DNA of 64,000 nt from Acidovorax sp. 107 (GCF_003058055.1 NZ_QBTZ01000001.1:1304501-1368500); one strand, 5' to 3'; positions 1 through 8,844 are shown, counted from the first letter of the stretch. The notes: generated from the sequence alone by a model not told the origin. Program-made: numbers and translations.

Positions 1-84
1 GAGGCGCCGATCTTCAGCGTGGCCGACTACGGGCTGGAGGCGGACCTGTTCGCGGCTGTGCCGGAACTCGTCAAGGCCTTTTAA
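1..84 (+). CDS. etfA: Electron transfer flavoprotein subunit alpha, C-terminal end (truncated by window)
   Basis: The open frame running in from the window edge ends at TAA and encodes 27 residues, EAPIFSVADYGLEADLF followed by AAVPELVKAF. This is the characteristic end of the FAD-binding domain of ETF alpha (EtfA/FixB), where the pattern is APIF-x-VADYG-x(2)-DLF-x(2)-VPEL. EtfA with EtfB passes electrons from acyl-CoA and related dehydrogenases to the ETF:quinone oxidoreductase. It sits 17 nt ahead of the LysR regulator. Its place just upstream of the transfer genes suggests that the element carries metabolic cargo to the left, but nothing else of that cargo is visible. The identification rests on a short but well-conserved segment. 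Confidence 0.8.
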   Translation, partial: EAPIFSVADYGLEADLFAAVPELVKAF

Positions 85-101
85 CTTGGATGAGATACAC
101 C

Positions 102-1016
102 ATGGAGCTTCGGCATTTGCGTTGCTTTATAGCGGTGGCCGAAGAACTTCACTTTGGCCGCGCAGCGGAAAAGCTGCACATCGATCAGTCCCCTTTGTCG
201 CGCACCATCAAGGAGATAGAGGAAGAGCTCGGGGCGCAACTGTTCACGCGAACCACGCGAAGCACCCGCCTGACCTTTGCCGGAATGGCATTCCTGGAGC
301 GGGTGCCGCGAATCTTCGAAGCTCTGAAACAGGCGTGTGACGGCGTCAAGTCCGCCGCCAGTGGGTTTCAGGGACAGTTGCGCATCGCTTTGTCCGATGG
401 CATCACGCCCTCGCGAATGCCGACGCTGCTGGCACGGAGCCGAGAGGAAGATCCAGAGATTGACATTCGGTTATTTGAGGTGCCGTTGGACCAACAGATC
501 AAGGGTCTGCACGATGACCTGTATGACGTCGGCTTTTCGATGGCCGAAGAGGTGGGCGACGGCATTGTGGTCAGGCCTGCGTGGGAAGACGAGCTGATGG
601 TGGCGGTCCCAGCTCGCCATCCTGTGCTGGCCCACAAGCACGTTCCGTTGGAAGAAGTGTTGCGCTATCCGCTGGCGCTATGCGATCCGGCGATATGCGA
701 AGGCCATGCACGCCAAGTTGATCGCGTTTTGCAGCGCTACGAGCAACAGCCACTGATCGCCCAGCGCGTGGCGTCCTATGAGGTGATGATGACCTTAGTC
801 TCCGCCGGATTGGCACTTGGTTTGGCGGGCGCCGCGCACATTGCATCCGGCCGTGGGCCAGGTGTTGTGGCCCGGCGCTTGGCGGGCAAGTCGCAGATGC
901 TGGCCACGTATCTGCTGCACCGTGACGTGGAGCCCTCCGAAATGCTGGCTCGGTTCATCGCACGAGTGGACTCCATTGATTCGGCGGATGGCTCCAGCGC
1001 CGCCGAGGACTCCTGA
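102..1016 (+). CDS. LysR-family transcriptional regulator
   Basis: The protein has 304 residues, a normal LysR length. The N-terminal winged HTH (about residues 1-60) begins MELRHLRCFIAVAEELHFGR, with the typical AAEKLHIDQSPLSRTIKEIE recognition region. The rest is a LysR substrate-binding domain. I chose the ATG at 102 over an in-frame ATG at 90 because LysR proteins nearly always start MELRHLR. The gene follows etfA by 17 nt and precedes the small lipoprotein gene by 25 nt, so these may be one transcript. Tn4371-family elements carry a regulator called traR near traG; this may be its equivalent, or it may control the metabolic cargo to the left. The inducer cannot be read from the sequence. 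Confidence 0.9.
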   Translation: MELRHLRCFIAVAEELHFGRAAEKLHIDQSPLSRTIKEIEEELGAQLFTRTTRSTRLTFAGMAFLERVPRIFEALKQACDGVKSAASGFQGQLRIALSDGITPSRMPTLLARSREEDPEIDIRLFEVPLDQQIKGLHDDLYDVGFSMAEEVGDGIVVRPAWEDELMVAVPARHPVLAHKHVPLEEVLRYPLALCDPAICEGHARQVDRVLQRYEQQPLIAQRVASYEVMMTLVSAGLALGLAGAAHIASGRGPGVVARRLAGKSQMLATYLLHRDVEPSEMLARFIARVDSIDSADGSSAAEDS

Positions 1017-1041
1017 TCCACCTGCTGAAAGGACCCAAGCC

Positions 1042-1272
1042 ATGCCCCGATTCCTGCCGCTGCTGATGGCCGCTGCACTGACAGCCTCCTGTGGGCCATC
1101 CCAACCGACGGAAACCGTGGACTTCCTCGTGGCCCATCCTGAGCGTCTCAAGGAAGTCCAGCGCCTGTGCAAGGAAGAGCGCGCGAAGGCCGGCGAAGAA
1201 CTCTGCCGACGTGCCGCCGAGGCCGCGAATCGCCGCTTCTTCGGTGATCGGCCGGAGCAGAAGCCTCAATAG
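1042..1272 (+). CDS. EexN-like entry-exclusion lipoprotein
   Basis: This 76-residue protein has a short hydrophobic signal ending in a lipobox-like LTASC (Cys17), so it should be a lipoprotein. The mature part contains TVDFLVAHPERLKEVQRLC, then a second Cys in EELCRRAAEAAN. The pattern 'V-x-(Y/F)-(L/Y)-x(2)-(N/H)P...L-x(2)-C...C-x(2)-A-x(2)-A' is that of EexN-type proteins of conjugative elements, which block entry of a second copy of the same element into the host. There is no trbK gene between trbJ and trbL, so this may fill that role. A strong terminator follows at 1325, separating it from traG. The family assignment comes from the motif pattern and conjugative context. Confidence 0.65.
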   Translation: MPRFLPLLMAAALTASCGPSQPTETVDFLVAHPERLKEVQRLCKEERAKAGEELCRRAAEAANRRFFGDRPEQKPQ

Positions 1273-1324
1273 GGCACCCCTCCGTCGCGGCGCGGCGACG
1301 AAGGTCTCACTGTTACCTCATCAC

Positions 1325-1356
1325 GCCGCAGCGCGCTCGCGCATGCGGCATTTTTA
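1325..1356 (+). terminator. Rho-independent terminator after the LysR/EexN genes
   Basis: The arms 1325-1335 (GCCGCAGCGCG) and 1338-1349 (CGCGC, one unpaired A, TGCGGC) form a long GC-rich hairpin. It is followed directly by ATTTTTATT. It separates the upstream transcript from traG. Confidence 0.7.
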
Positions 1357-1449
1357 TTGTCTTCGCCACAGCAATAAGTCTGGCTCTTTTGGCCTGAATC
1401 CCCGCCACAACGGTCTTTGACCGACCTGCACGCTCGCCTTGATCCTCGG

Positions 1450-1477
1450 CACTACGGCACGTTCCTGTGCCGTAGTG
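1450..1477 (+). promoter_or_regulatory. Perfect 11-bp inverted repeat abutting the traG ribosome binding site
   Basis: CACTACGGCAC at 1450-1460 and GTGCCGTAGTG at 1467-1477 are exact reverse complements separated by GTTCCT. The traG Shine-Dalgarno GGAGG starts at 1479, one base after the repeat, and the ATG is at 1490. There is no T-run, so this is not a normal terminator. It could be an operator for a dimeric repressor or an mRNA hairpin limiting translation of the transfer operon; the sequence does not decide between these. Confidence 0.5.
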
Positions 1478-1489
1478 GGAGGTTGATCA

Positions 1490-3490
1490 ATGCAAGGAAC
1501 GAACGTGCTGTTCGGTCAGATTGCCGTTGTCTTCGGCATCGTGATCGCTGGCGTATGGAGCGCTACGCAATGGACGGCCGCCGCCCTGGGCTACCAGCTA
1601 CGCCTGGGCTCGCCGTGGTTCGATTTCTTCGGCACGCCGGTCTATCACCCCTGGCGCCTGTTCGAGTGGTGGTTCTTCTTCGACGCCTACACGCCGCATG
1701 TCTTTGACGTGGGCGGTGCCATTGCCGCAGGCAGCGGCCTGATCGCGGTGGTGGTTGCCATCGGCATGTCGATCTGGCGCTCGCGCCAGTCCAAGCTGGT
1801 CACGACCTACGGGTCGGCTCGCTGGGCCAACGCGGAGGACATTTGCAAGGCGGGGCTTGACCAGCCTGCGGGCGTGTTCCTCGGCCAGCATCGCCAGCAG
1901 TACCTGCGACATGAAGGCCCGGAGCATGTTCTGACCTTCGCGCCTACCCGCTCGGGCAAAGGCGTGGGCCTGGTGGTTCCCACCTTGTTGAGCTGGCCTG
2001 CATCGGCCGTCATTCACGACATCAAGGGCGAGAACTGGAGCATCACCGCCGGCTGGCGCTCGCGCTTCTCGCATTGCCTGCTGTTCAACCCGACCGATGC
2101 GAAGTCGGCGGCCTACAACCCACTGCTGGAGGTGAGGCGCGGCGCGCACGAAGTGCGCGACGTGCAGAACATCGCAGACATTCTGGTCGATCCCGAAGGA
2201 GCACTGGAGCGGCGCAACCATTGGGAGAAGACCTCGCATGCGCTGCTGGTTGGGGCCATCCTGCACGTGCTCTACGCAGGCGAAGACAAGACGCTGCGCG
2301 GAGTCGCCAACTTCCTCAGCGACCCGGCCTGTCCCTTCGAGCTGACCCTGCATCGGATGATGACCACGCCGCACATCGGTGGTGGGCCGCATCTGGTGGT
2401 GGCATCGGCAGCGCGCGAAGTCCTGAACAAATCGGACAACGAGCGTTCCGGCGTGTTGAGCACCGCCATGTCATTCCTCGGCCTGTACCGCGACCCCACG
2501 GTGGCCGAAGTCACCTCGCGCTGCGACTGGCGCATTGCCGACCTGATCGCGGCCGAGCATCCGGTGTCGCTGTACCTGGTGGTGCCGCCTTCGGACATTT
2601 CGCGGACGAAACCGCTCATTCGCCTGATCCTCAACCAGATCGGGCGACGCCTCACCGAATCACTCGATGGCAGCGACGGCATCGAGCGCCGCCACAAGCT
2701 GCTGCTGATGCTTGACGAGTTCCCGGCGCTGGGGCGCCTGGATTTCTTCGAGACGGCGCTGGCCTTCATGGCGGGCTATGGCATCCGTAGCTTCCTGATC
2801 GCGCAGTCGCTCAATCAGATCGACAAAGCCTATGGCCAGAACCATTCCATCCTCGACAACTGCCATGTGCGCGTGACGTTCGCCACCAACGACGAGCGCA
2901 CGGCCAAGCGGATTTCCGAAACCCTTGGCACTGCCACTGAGTTGCGCGCGCAGCGCAACTACGCGGGTCACCGGCTCGCCCCATGGCTGGGGCACTTGAT
3001 GGTGTCGCGACAGGAGACCGCCCGACCTTTGCTGACGCCAGGCGAAGTGATGCAACTCCCGCCCGACGAGGCGGTGGTGATGGTTTCCAGCGTCGCGCCG
3101 ATCAAGGCCAAGAAGGTGCGCTACTACTCTGACGCGAACTTCCAGCGGCGCGTGCTGCCGCCCCCTGTGCTCATTGCGGGGCGCTACGCCGACGTGCCTT
3201 CCTTACGGCCCGACGACTGGAGCGGGCTGACGGTTCCTCCCGTTCCGGTGGCGCCTGCAACCGAAGCCGTTGAAGGCTTCGCCTCTGCCGCTGACGACGG
3301 TGGCCCGCGTCGCCAACCCGAACTCTCCGAAGCCGTCGCCTACGACCCCGACCTGGTTGTGCCTGTCGCCGACCTCGGGCTGCTCGATGACGACGACATG
3401 CCGCTTCCCTTACCGCGCCAGCTCGATCCGACCCTGCAGCGCACGTCCCGGCTGGCATCCCTCGACCCTGACGACGGAATCGAGCTATGA
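1490..3490 (+). CDS. traG: TraG/VirD4-type conjugal transfer coupling protein
   Basis: The 666-residue protein is a type IV coupling protein, the inner-membrane ATPase that delivers the relaxase-DNA complex to the secretion channel. Two N-terminal membrane segments (about 7-25 and 75-96) precede the cytoplasmic NTPase. The Walker A is APTRSGKGVG at 151-160, and Walker B is LLLMLDEFPALGRLDF near residue 405. The C-terminal tail (from about 560) is Pro/Asp-rich and probably variable. A good Shine-Dalgarno (GGAGG) lies 7 nt before the ATG. The stop overlaps the next gene by 4 nt (ATGA at 3487), so it is the first gene of the transfer operon. Its position directly ahead of the trb cluster is typical of Tn4371-like elements. 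Confidence 0.95.
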   Translation: MQGTNVLFGQIAVVFGIVIAGVWSATQWTAAALGYQLRLGSPWFDFFGTPVYHPWRLFEWWFFFDAYTPHVFDVGGAIAAGSGLIAVVVAIGMSIWRSRQSKLVTTYGSARWANAEDICKAGLDQPAGVFLGQHRQQYLRHEGPEHVLTFAPTRSGKGVGLVVPTLLSWPASAVIHDIKGENWSITAGWRSRFSHCLLFNPTDAKSAAYNPLLEVRRGAHEVRDVQNIADILVDPEGALERRNHWEKTSHALLVGAILHVLYAGEDKTLRGVANFLSDPACPFELTLHRMMTTPHIGGGPHLVVASAAREVLNKSDNERSGVLSTAMSFLGLYRDPTVAEVTSRCDWRIADLIAAEHPVSLYLVVPPSDISRTKPLIRLILNQIGRRLTESLDGSDGIERRHKLLLMLDEFPALGRLDFFETALAFMAGYGIRSFLIAQSLNQIDKAYGQNHSILDNCHVRVTFATNDERTAKRISETLGTATELRAQRNYAGHRLAPWLGHLMVSRQETARPLLTPGEVMQLPPDEAVVMVSSVAPIKAKKVRYYSDANFQRRVLPPPVLIAGRYADVPSLRPDDWSGLTVPPVPVAPATEAVEGFASAADDGGPRRQPELSEAVAYDPDLVVPVADLGLLDDDDMPLPLPRQLDPTLQRTSRLASLDPDDGIEL

Positions 3491-3951
3491 GCCAGCACCG
3501 CTTGAATCTCTTCATCCAGCCCGAGCACGCCAAGCGGCTCGATGAGCTGGCTGCCAAGAAAGGCGTGTCCAAGTCCAGCATCGTTGCGGCGGCCTTGGCA
3601 TCCTGGCTGTCGCCCGACGCGGCCGACCAGCGCGAGGCGGCGATTGCCAAGCGTCTGGATCGCCTGTCGCGCCACGCCGAGCGCCTGGAGCGCGACCAGA
3701 ACATCCAGATCGAAACACTGGCCTTGTTCATCCGCTACTTCCTGACCGTGAGCACACCCGTGCCAGAGGCGCATCAGGACGCAGCGCGCGCTCAAGGCAA
3801 GGCGCGCTTCGAGCAGTTCGTGGAGCAGTTGGGCCGGCACCTGCTGCGCGGGCGCAGCCTGGTGCGCGACGTGGTGGACGAGCTGAATCCCGATCCGATG
3901 CGGACGGACGACGCGCCAACCCCGGCCGAAGCGCAGGAGCGCGCGTTATGA
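3487..3951 (+). CDS. Ribbon-helix-helix (CopG-like) protein of the transfer operon
   Basis: The first 45 residues (RLNLFIQPEHAKRLDELAAK then KGVSKSSIVAAALASWL) form a beta-strand and two helices typical of a ribbon-helix-helix DNA-binding fold. The remaining about 110 residues are mostly helical and charged, with a heptad-like stretch (REAAIAKRLDRLSRHAERLE). The 154-residue gene overlaps traG by 4 nt at its start and trbB by 4 nt at its end, so it is translationally coupled to both. Tn4371-family elements carry a CopG-like gene at this place. It probably regulates the transfer operon or assists the coupling protein; neither can be shown from the sequence. Confidence 0.8.
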   Translation: MSQHRLNLFIQPEHAKRLDELAAKKGVSKSSIVAAALASWLSPDAADQREAAIAKRLDRLSRHAERLERDQNIQIETLALFIRYFLTVSTPVPEAHQDAARAQGKARFEQFVEQLGRHLLRGRSLVRDVVDELNPDPMRTDDAPTPAEAQERAL

Positions 3952-4985
3952 GCACCTCGGCTTCCTCCTTTACCGCCACGTCGCTGGATCGCCGCATCCA
4001 AATGCTGCGCACGGCGATGGGGCCGCTGATCGCCGCCGCGCTCGAAGACCCGGACGTGGTGGAAATCATGCTCAACCCGGATCGAACCTTGTGGATCGAC
4101 CGGCTTTCATCGGGCCGTGCACCGATGGGCGTGGAGCTGTCCGAAGCGGACGGTGAACGGATCATCCGGCTGGTCGCGGCCCACGTCGGCGCCGAGGTAC
4201 ATCGCGGCCAGCCGCTCTTGACGGCAGAGCTGCCCGAGACGGGCGAACGCTTCGAGGGCATCTTGCCGCCCGCTGCTCCGGGGCCGGCCTTCGCCTTGCG
4301 AAAGCGCGCCGTGGGCGTGATCCCGCTGTCGCGTTATATCGAGGACGGAATGATGACCGCTGCACAGGCGGGCCTGCTGGTGCGTGCGGTGCGCGAGCGC
4401 CAGAACATTCTGATCGCGGGTGGAACGAGTACCGGCAAGACCACCTTGGCGAATGCCCTGCTGGCTGAGATCGCCGCCACCGGCGACCGCGTGCTGGTGC
4501 TCGAAGACACGGTGGAGCTGCAATGCGCGGCCCGCGACCACGTGCCGCTGCGCACGCGCCAGGGTGTCGTGTCCATGACCGAGCTGGTGCGCTCGTCCAT
4601 GCGTCTGCGCCCGGATCGCGTGGTCGTCGGCGAGGTGCGCGGCGCCGAGGCGCTGGATCTCATCAAGGTGTGGGGCACCGGCCATCCGGGCGGCATTGCC
4701 ACGATCCACGCCGGCTCCGCGCTGGGCGCATTGCTGCGCCTGGAGCAACTGATTCTCGAAGTGGCGGTGAATCCGCCCCGTGCGCTGATCGCGGAAGCGG
4801 TCAACGTGGTCATCCACATCGCCGGGCGCGGGCGCAAGCGCCGCATCGAGAGCATCGCCCGCGTCGTCGGCTTCGATGGCGTGGGCTACCAACTGGCGGA
4901 TGCGCTGGAAGCGCCGTTTCCCGAGCTGCTGCCGCAGTCCGACCTTTCCTCCCTGTCCCTCAACCACCCTGGAGAACTGCCATGA
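3948..4985 (+). CDS. trbB: TrbB, VirB11-type secretion ATPase
   Basis: The 345-residue protein is the hexameric cytoplasmic ATPase that powers pilus assembly and DNA transfer. The Walker A is GGTSTGKT at 158-165. The Asp box ends LEDTVELQ near 185, the Walker B region is RPDRVVVGEVRGAEA around 221-235, and the His box is GHPGGIATIHAGS at 245-257, all in the order expected for GspE/VirB11 ATPases. The length fits the family. Start and stop both overlap neighbouring genes by 4 nt. Confidence 0.95.
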   Translation: MSTSASSFTATSLDRRIQMLRTAMGPLIAAALEDPDVVEIMLNPDRTLWIDRLSSGRAPMGVELSEADGERIIRLVAAHVGAEVHRGQPLLTAELPETGERFEGILPPAAPGPAFALRKRAVGVIPLSRYIEDGMMTAAQAGLLVRAVRERQNILIAGGTSTGKTTLANALLAEIAATGDRVLVLEDTVELQCAARDHVPLRTRQGVVSMTELVRSSMRLRPDRVVVGEVRGAEALDLIKVWGTGHPGGIATIHAGSALGALLRLEQLILEVAVNPPRALIAEAVNVVIHIAGRGRKRRIESIARVVGFDGVGYQLADALEAPFPELLPQSDLSSLSLNHPGELP

Positions 4986-5365
4986 CGCAGATGATCGTTC
5001 CTGCTTTCCGTATTTCCGCAAATCCTCTTCGCCGGCCCGCACAGCTGGAGAGCCTGGCTCGCCCGGCCATGCAGGGCTTGATGCTCGCGGCGCTAATGCT
5101 GCTGCTCGCGGGCACCGCGCAGGCCGCGGGTTCCTCGATGCCCTGGGAAGGCCCGCTGCAATCCATCCTGGAGTCCATTCAGGGGCCGGTGGCCCGGATC
5201 ATCGCGGTCATCATCATCATCGCCACGGGCCTGGCGCTGGCCTTCGGCGATACCTCGGGCGGCTTCCGCAAGCTGATCCAGATCGTCTTTGGCCTGTCCA
5301 TCGCGTTCGCGGCTTCGAGCTTCTTCCTGTCGTTCTTCAGCTTCTCGGGTGGGGCCGTCGTATGA
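4982..5365 (+). CDS. trbC: TrbC, conjugative pilin (VirB2-like)
   Basis: The 127-residue protein has a long N-terminal signal region with a hydrophobic core (about 32-43) and a cleavage-like site after AGTAQAA at about 49. Two more hydrophobic helices follow (about 71-88 and 100-118). This is the layout of prepilins of the VirB2/TrbC family, whose mature peptide polymerises into the conjugative pilus. The start overlaps the trbB stop (ATGA at 4982) and the stop overlaps the trbD start. Confidence 0.9.
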   Translation: MTQMIVPAFRISANPLRRPAQLESLARPAMQGLMLAALMLLLAGTAQAAGSSMPWEGPLQSILESIQGPVARIIAVIIIIATGLALAFGDTSGGFRKLIQIVFGLSIAFAASSFFLSFFSFSGGAVV

Positions 5366-5658
5366 ACACGGCCCACGATGGCGTGCAGGGGTTCGCTTCC
5401 GGCTTCGCCCCTGGTTTCGAGATTCCGCTGCATCGGTCTCTGACCGAGCCGATCCTGATGGGCGGTGCTCCGCGCACCGTGGCCATCACCAACGGCACCT
5501 TGGCCGCTGCCGTGGGCCTGGGCTTGCAGATGTGGATTCCGGGCATCGTGCTCTGGATCGTCGGCCATGCGCTGGCGGTCTGGGGCGCACGCGTCGATCC
5601 GCAGTTCATGCAGGTCTTCGCCCGCCACATCAAGCACCGGCCGCTGCTGGACGTGTGA
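5362..5658 (+). CDS. trbD: TrbD, VirB3-like inner-membrane component
   Basis: This 98-residue protein starts at the ATG overlapping the trbC stop. The segment GFEIPLHRSLTEPILMGGAP is typical of VirB3/TrbD proteins, and one long hydrophobic hairpin follows (about 45-72). The family member sits at the base of the type IV secretion channel together with TrbE. It is 10 nt ahead of trbE. Confidence 0.9.
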   Translation: MNTAHDGVQGFASGFAPGFEIPLHRSLTEPILMGGAPRTVAITNGTLAAAVGLGLQMWIPGIVLWIVGHALAVWGARVDPQFMQVFARHIKHRPLLDV

Positions 5659-5668
5659 GGGGAATGCC

Positions 5669-8107
5669 ATGCTGAACCTTGCCGAATACCGCCAACGCCC
5701 GGCCTTGCTCGCTGACTGGCTGCCGTGGGCCGGGCTGGTCGCGCCGGGCGTCGTGCTGAACAAGGATGGCTCGTTCCAGCGCACGGCGCGCTTTCGGGGG
5801 CCAGACCTCGATAGCGCGACGCAGGGCGAGCTGATTTCTACGTCGGCGCGGCTGAACAACGCGCTGCGCCGGCTGGGTTCGGGCTGGGCGCTGTTCATCG
5901 AGGCCGAGCGCCGGCCCGCCGCCAACTACCCGCACTCGGAGTTTCCCGAGCCGCTGTCGTGGCTGGTGGACGAGGAGCGACGGGCCGCCTTTGAGGACTC
6001 GGGCAACCACTTCGAGAGCGGCTATCACCTGACGCTGGTGTACCTGCCGCCGGAGGAAGCCCGCGCCCGTGCGGCCGGAATGCTGTACGAGAACCGTCCG
6101 ACCGAAGGCGTGGACTGGCGCGAGCGGCTGACTGCCTTCGTCGCGGAGACGGATCGCATCTTTGACCTGCTCGATGGCGTGATGCCGGAGATCGCCTGGC
6201 TCGACGACAGCCAGACGCTGACTTACCTGCATGCCACCGTGTCAACGCGACGCTACCGCGTGGACGTGCCCGAGGTGCCATTCCACCTCGATGCACTGCT
6301 GGCCGACGCGCCGCTGATCGGTGGCCTGGCACCGATGCTGGGCGACCAGCATCTGCGCGTGGCGACGGTACGGGGATTTCCGACCTCCACCTGGCCAGGG
6401 ATGCTGGACGACCTCAACCGCCTCGGCTTTGCGTACCGCTGGAGTACGCGCTTTCTCTGCCTTGACAAAGCCGATGCGGAAAAAGAACTTGCCCGCCTGC
6501 GCCGCCAGTGGTTCGCCAAGCGCAAGAACGTCATCGCCTTGCTGCGCGAAACCATCTTTCAGCAGGAAAGCCCGCTGGTCGATACCGATGCCAGCAACAA
6601 ATCCGCCGACGCCGATGCGGCCTTGCAGGAACTGGGCAGCGATCAAGTCGCCTTTGGCTACCTGACAGCAACCGTCACCGTCATGGACGCGGATGCCGCC
6701 GTGGCCGACGAGAAGCTGCGCATGGTGGAGCGCGTCATCCAGGGGCGTGGCTTCGTCACCATCCCCGAAACGCTCAACGCCGTGGATGCGTGGTTGTCGT
6801 CCATTCCGGGCCATGCCTACGCCAACGTCCGCCAGCCCATCGTCTCCACGTTGAACCTGGCGCACCTCATGCCGGTGTCCGCCGTATGGGCTGGCCCCGA
6901 GCGCAATGCCCACCTCGACGGCCCACCGCTGATCGTGACCCGCACGGAGGGCGCGACGCCGTTCCGGCTGGTCACCCACATCGGTGACGTGGGGCACACC
7001 TTGGTAGCCGGCCCGACCGGCATGGGCAAGTCGGTGCTGCTCGCCACACTGGCGATGCAGTTCCGCCGCTACCGTGGCTCGCGCATCTTCGTCTTTGACA
7101 TGGGGCGCTCGATGCGCGCCACCATCCTGGGCCTGGGCGGCGAGCACTACGACCTTGGGATGGATGGCGACATCGCCTTCCAGCCGCTCGCCCGCATCGA
7201 TCGTGAGGGCTACCGCACCTGGGCGGCCGAATGGATCGAAGGACGCCTGCGGCATGAGGGTGTGGCCGTCGGCCCCGATGAGAAGGTGGCCATCTGGTCG
7301 GCGCTCGGCAGTCTCGCCGGCGCGCCCGTGGAGCAGCGCACGATGACGGGGCTTTCCGTCCTGCTGCAATCGAACGCACTTCGGCAGGTGCTCGCGCCCT
7401 ATGTGCTCGGTGGCGCACACGGCAAGCTGCTGGATGCGGATTCGGATCGCCTGGGAGCTGGTTCCGTGCAGTGCTTCGAGATGGAGGAACTGATGCACAG
7501 CAAGGCCGCTGTCATGGCCGTGCTCCATTACCTCTTTGCGCGCTTCGATGAACGCTTCGACGGTGCGCCGACGCTGCTGATCCTCGATGAGGCGTGGTTG
7601 TTCCTCGATGACCCGGTGTTCGCGGCACGCATCCGCCAGTGGTTGAAGACCCTGCGCAAGAAGAACGTCAGCGTCATCTTCGCCACGCAGAGCCTGGCGG
7701 ACATCAAGGATTCGAGCATCGCGCCGGCCATCATCGAGAGCTGCGCGAGCCGCATCTTCCTGCCGAACCCGCAGGCGACCGAGCCGCAGATTCGAACGAT
7801 CTACGAGGGCTTCGGCCTCAACAGCCGGCAGATCGAGATCGTCGCCACCGCGCAGCCCAAGCGCGACTACTACTACCAATCGCGCCTCGGCAATCGCCTG
7901 TTCGATCTCGACCTGGGCGCCGCGACCTTGGCCTTCGCGGGTGCGTCCACGCCGCAAGACCAGCGCGACATCGACGCGGTGCTTGCCGCCTCGCATTCCG
8001 ATGCCTCTCCCTTCGCAGCCACCTGGCTGCGCCATCGCGGCCTGCATTGGGCCGCCGACCTGCTGTCCTCGTTCCCGTCCACCCACCTCCAGGAGAACCC
8101 ATCATGA
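5669..8107 (+). CDS. trbE: TrbE, VirB4-type secretion ATPase
   Basis: The 812-residue protein is the large VirB4/CagE ATPase of the type IV secretion system. Walker A (GPTGMGKS) lies at 448-455 and Walker B (TLLILDEAWLFLDD) near residue 635. The start chosen is MLNLAEYRQRPALLADWLPW at 5669, with a GAGGGG Shine-Dalgarno just before. The open frame extends upstream into trbD, but that extension is only overlap. The N-terminal domain that contacts TrbC/TrbD is intact. The stop overlaps trbJ. Confidence 0.95.
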   Translation: MLNLAEYRQRPALLADWLPWAGLVAPGVVLNKDGSFQRTARFRGPDLDSATQGELISTSARLNNALRRLGSGWALFIEAERRPAANYPHSEFPEPLSWLVDEERRAAFEDSGNHFESGYHLTLVYLPPEEARARAAGMLYENRPTEGVDWRERLTAFVAETDRIFDLLDGVMPEIAWLDDSQTLTYLHATVSTRRYRVDVPEVPFHLDALLADAPLIGGLAPMLGDQHLRVATVRGFPTSTWPGMLDDLNRLGFAYRWSTRFLCLDKADAEKELARLRRQWFAKRKNVIALLRETIFQQESPLVDTDASNKSADADAALQELGSDQVAFGYLTATVTVMDADAAVADEKLRMVERVIQGRGFVTIPETLNAVDAWLSSIPGHAYANVRQPIVSTLNLAHLMPVSAVWAGPERNAHLDGPPLIVTRTEGATPFRLVTHIGDVGHTLVAGPTGMGKSVLLATLAMQFRRYRGSRIFVFDMGRSMRATILGLGGEHYDLGMDGDIAFQPLARIDREGYRTWAAEWIEGRLRHEGVAVGPDEKVAIWSALGSLAGAPVEQRTMTGLSVLLQSNALRQVLAPYVLGGAHGKLLDADSDRLGAGSVQCFEMEELMHSKAAVMAVLHYLFARFDERFDGAPTLLILDEAWLFLDDPVFAARIRQWLKTLRKKNVSVIFATQSLADIKDSSIAPAIIESCASRIFLPNPQATEPQIRTIYEGFGLNSRQIEIVATAQPKRDYYYQSRLGNRLFDLDLGAATLAFAGASTPQDQRDIDAVLAASHSDASPFAATWLRHRGLHWAADLLSSFPSTHLQENPS

Positions 8108-8832
8108 AAAAGCGTCTTGTCGCCGCCGCCGTCGCGGCCATGCTTTGCACCGCTACCGCCGTGCAGGCGCAGTGGGTCGTGATCGACCCCACGAACCTCG
8201 TGCAGAACACGCTGACCGCGATCCGCACGCTGGAGCAGATCAACAACCAGATCAAGCAGCTCCAGAACGAGGCGCAGATGCTCATCAACCAGGCGCGCAA
8301 TCTGACGAGCTTGCCGTCCAGTGTGGTGGGCCAGTTGCGCACCAATCTGGCGACCACCCAGCGGCTGATCGCTCAGGCCAGGGGCCTGGCCTATGACGTG
8401 ACGAATCTGGATCGGGAGTTCCGGCGCCTGTATCCGGAGCAATACGCTGCCACGGTGAGCGGCAATCAGATGTACCGCGACGCGCAGGAGCGCTGGAAGA
8501 ACACGCTCAATGGCCTGCAGACCACCATGCAGATGCAGGCCCAGGCCTCGCAGAACCTGAGCGACGACGAAGGCGTGCTGGCCGACCTGGTGGGCAAGAG
8601 CCAGTCGGCCGTGGGCGCTTTGCAGGCGATGCAGGCCATGAACCAGTTGCTGGCCCTGCAAGCCAAGCAGTCCATACAGACGCAGCGGCTGCAGATCACG
8701 CAGGACCGCGCGGCCTCGCTGGAATTCGCGCGGCAGGCCGCCGCCGTGGAGCGTGGCCGCGAGGTAAACCGGCGCTTCGTGGGAACCGGTACGCCGTACA
8801 CGCCGCAGCCCGTGAACTTCTACAGCCGTTGA
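8104..8832 (+). CDS. trbJ: TrbJ, VirB5-like pilus-tip or periplasmic protein
   Basis: The 242-residue protein begins with a clear Sec signal peptide (MKKRLVAAAVAAMLCTATAVQA, about 22 residues). The mature protein is largely alpha-helical and Gln-rich, with heptad-like stretches such as LEQINNQIKQLQNEAQMLIN, as in TrbJ/VirB5. These proteins are secreted to the pilus tip and assist cell contact. The ATG overlaps the trbE stop by 4 nt. No trbK gene follows; the next gene is trbL, 12 nt downstream. Confidence 0.9.
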   Translation: MKKRLVAAAVAAMLCTATAVQAQWVVIDPTNLVQNTLTAIRTLEQINNQIKQLQNEAQMLINQARNLTSLPSSVVGQLRTNLATTQRLIAQARGLAYDVTNLDREFRRLYPEQYAATVSGNQMYRDAQERWKNTLNGLQTTMQMQAQASQNLSDDEGVLADLVGKSQSAVGALQAMQAMNQLLALQAKQSIQTQRLQITQDRAASLEFARQAAAVERGREVNRRFVGTGTPYTPQPVNFYSR

Positions 8833-8844
8833 CGGAGCCGGGCC

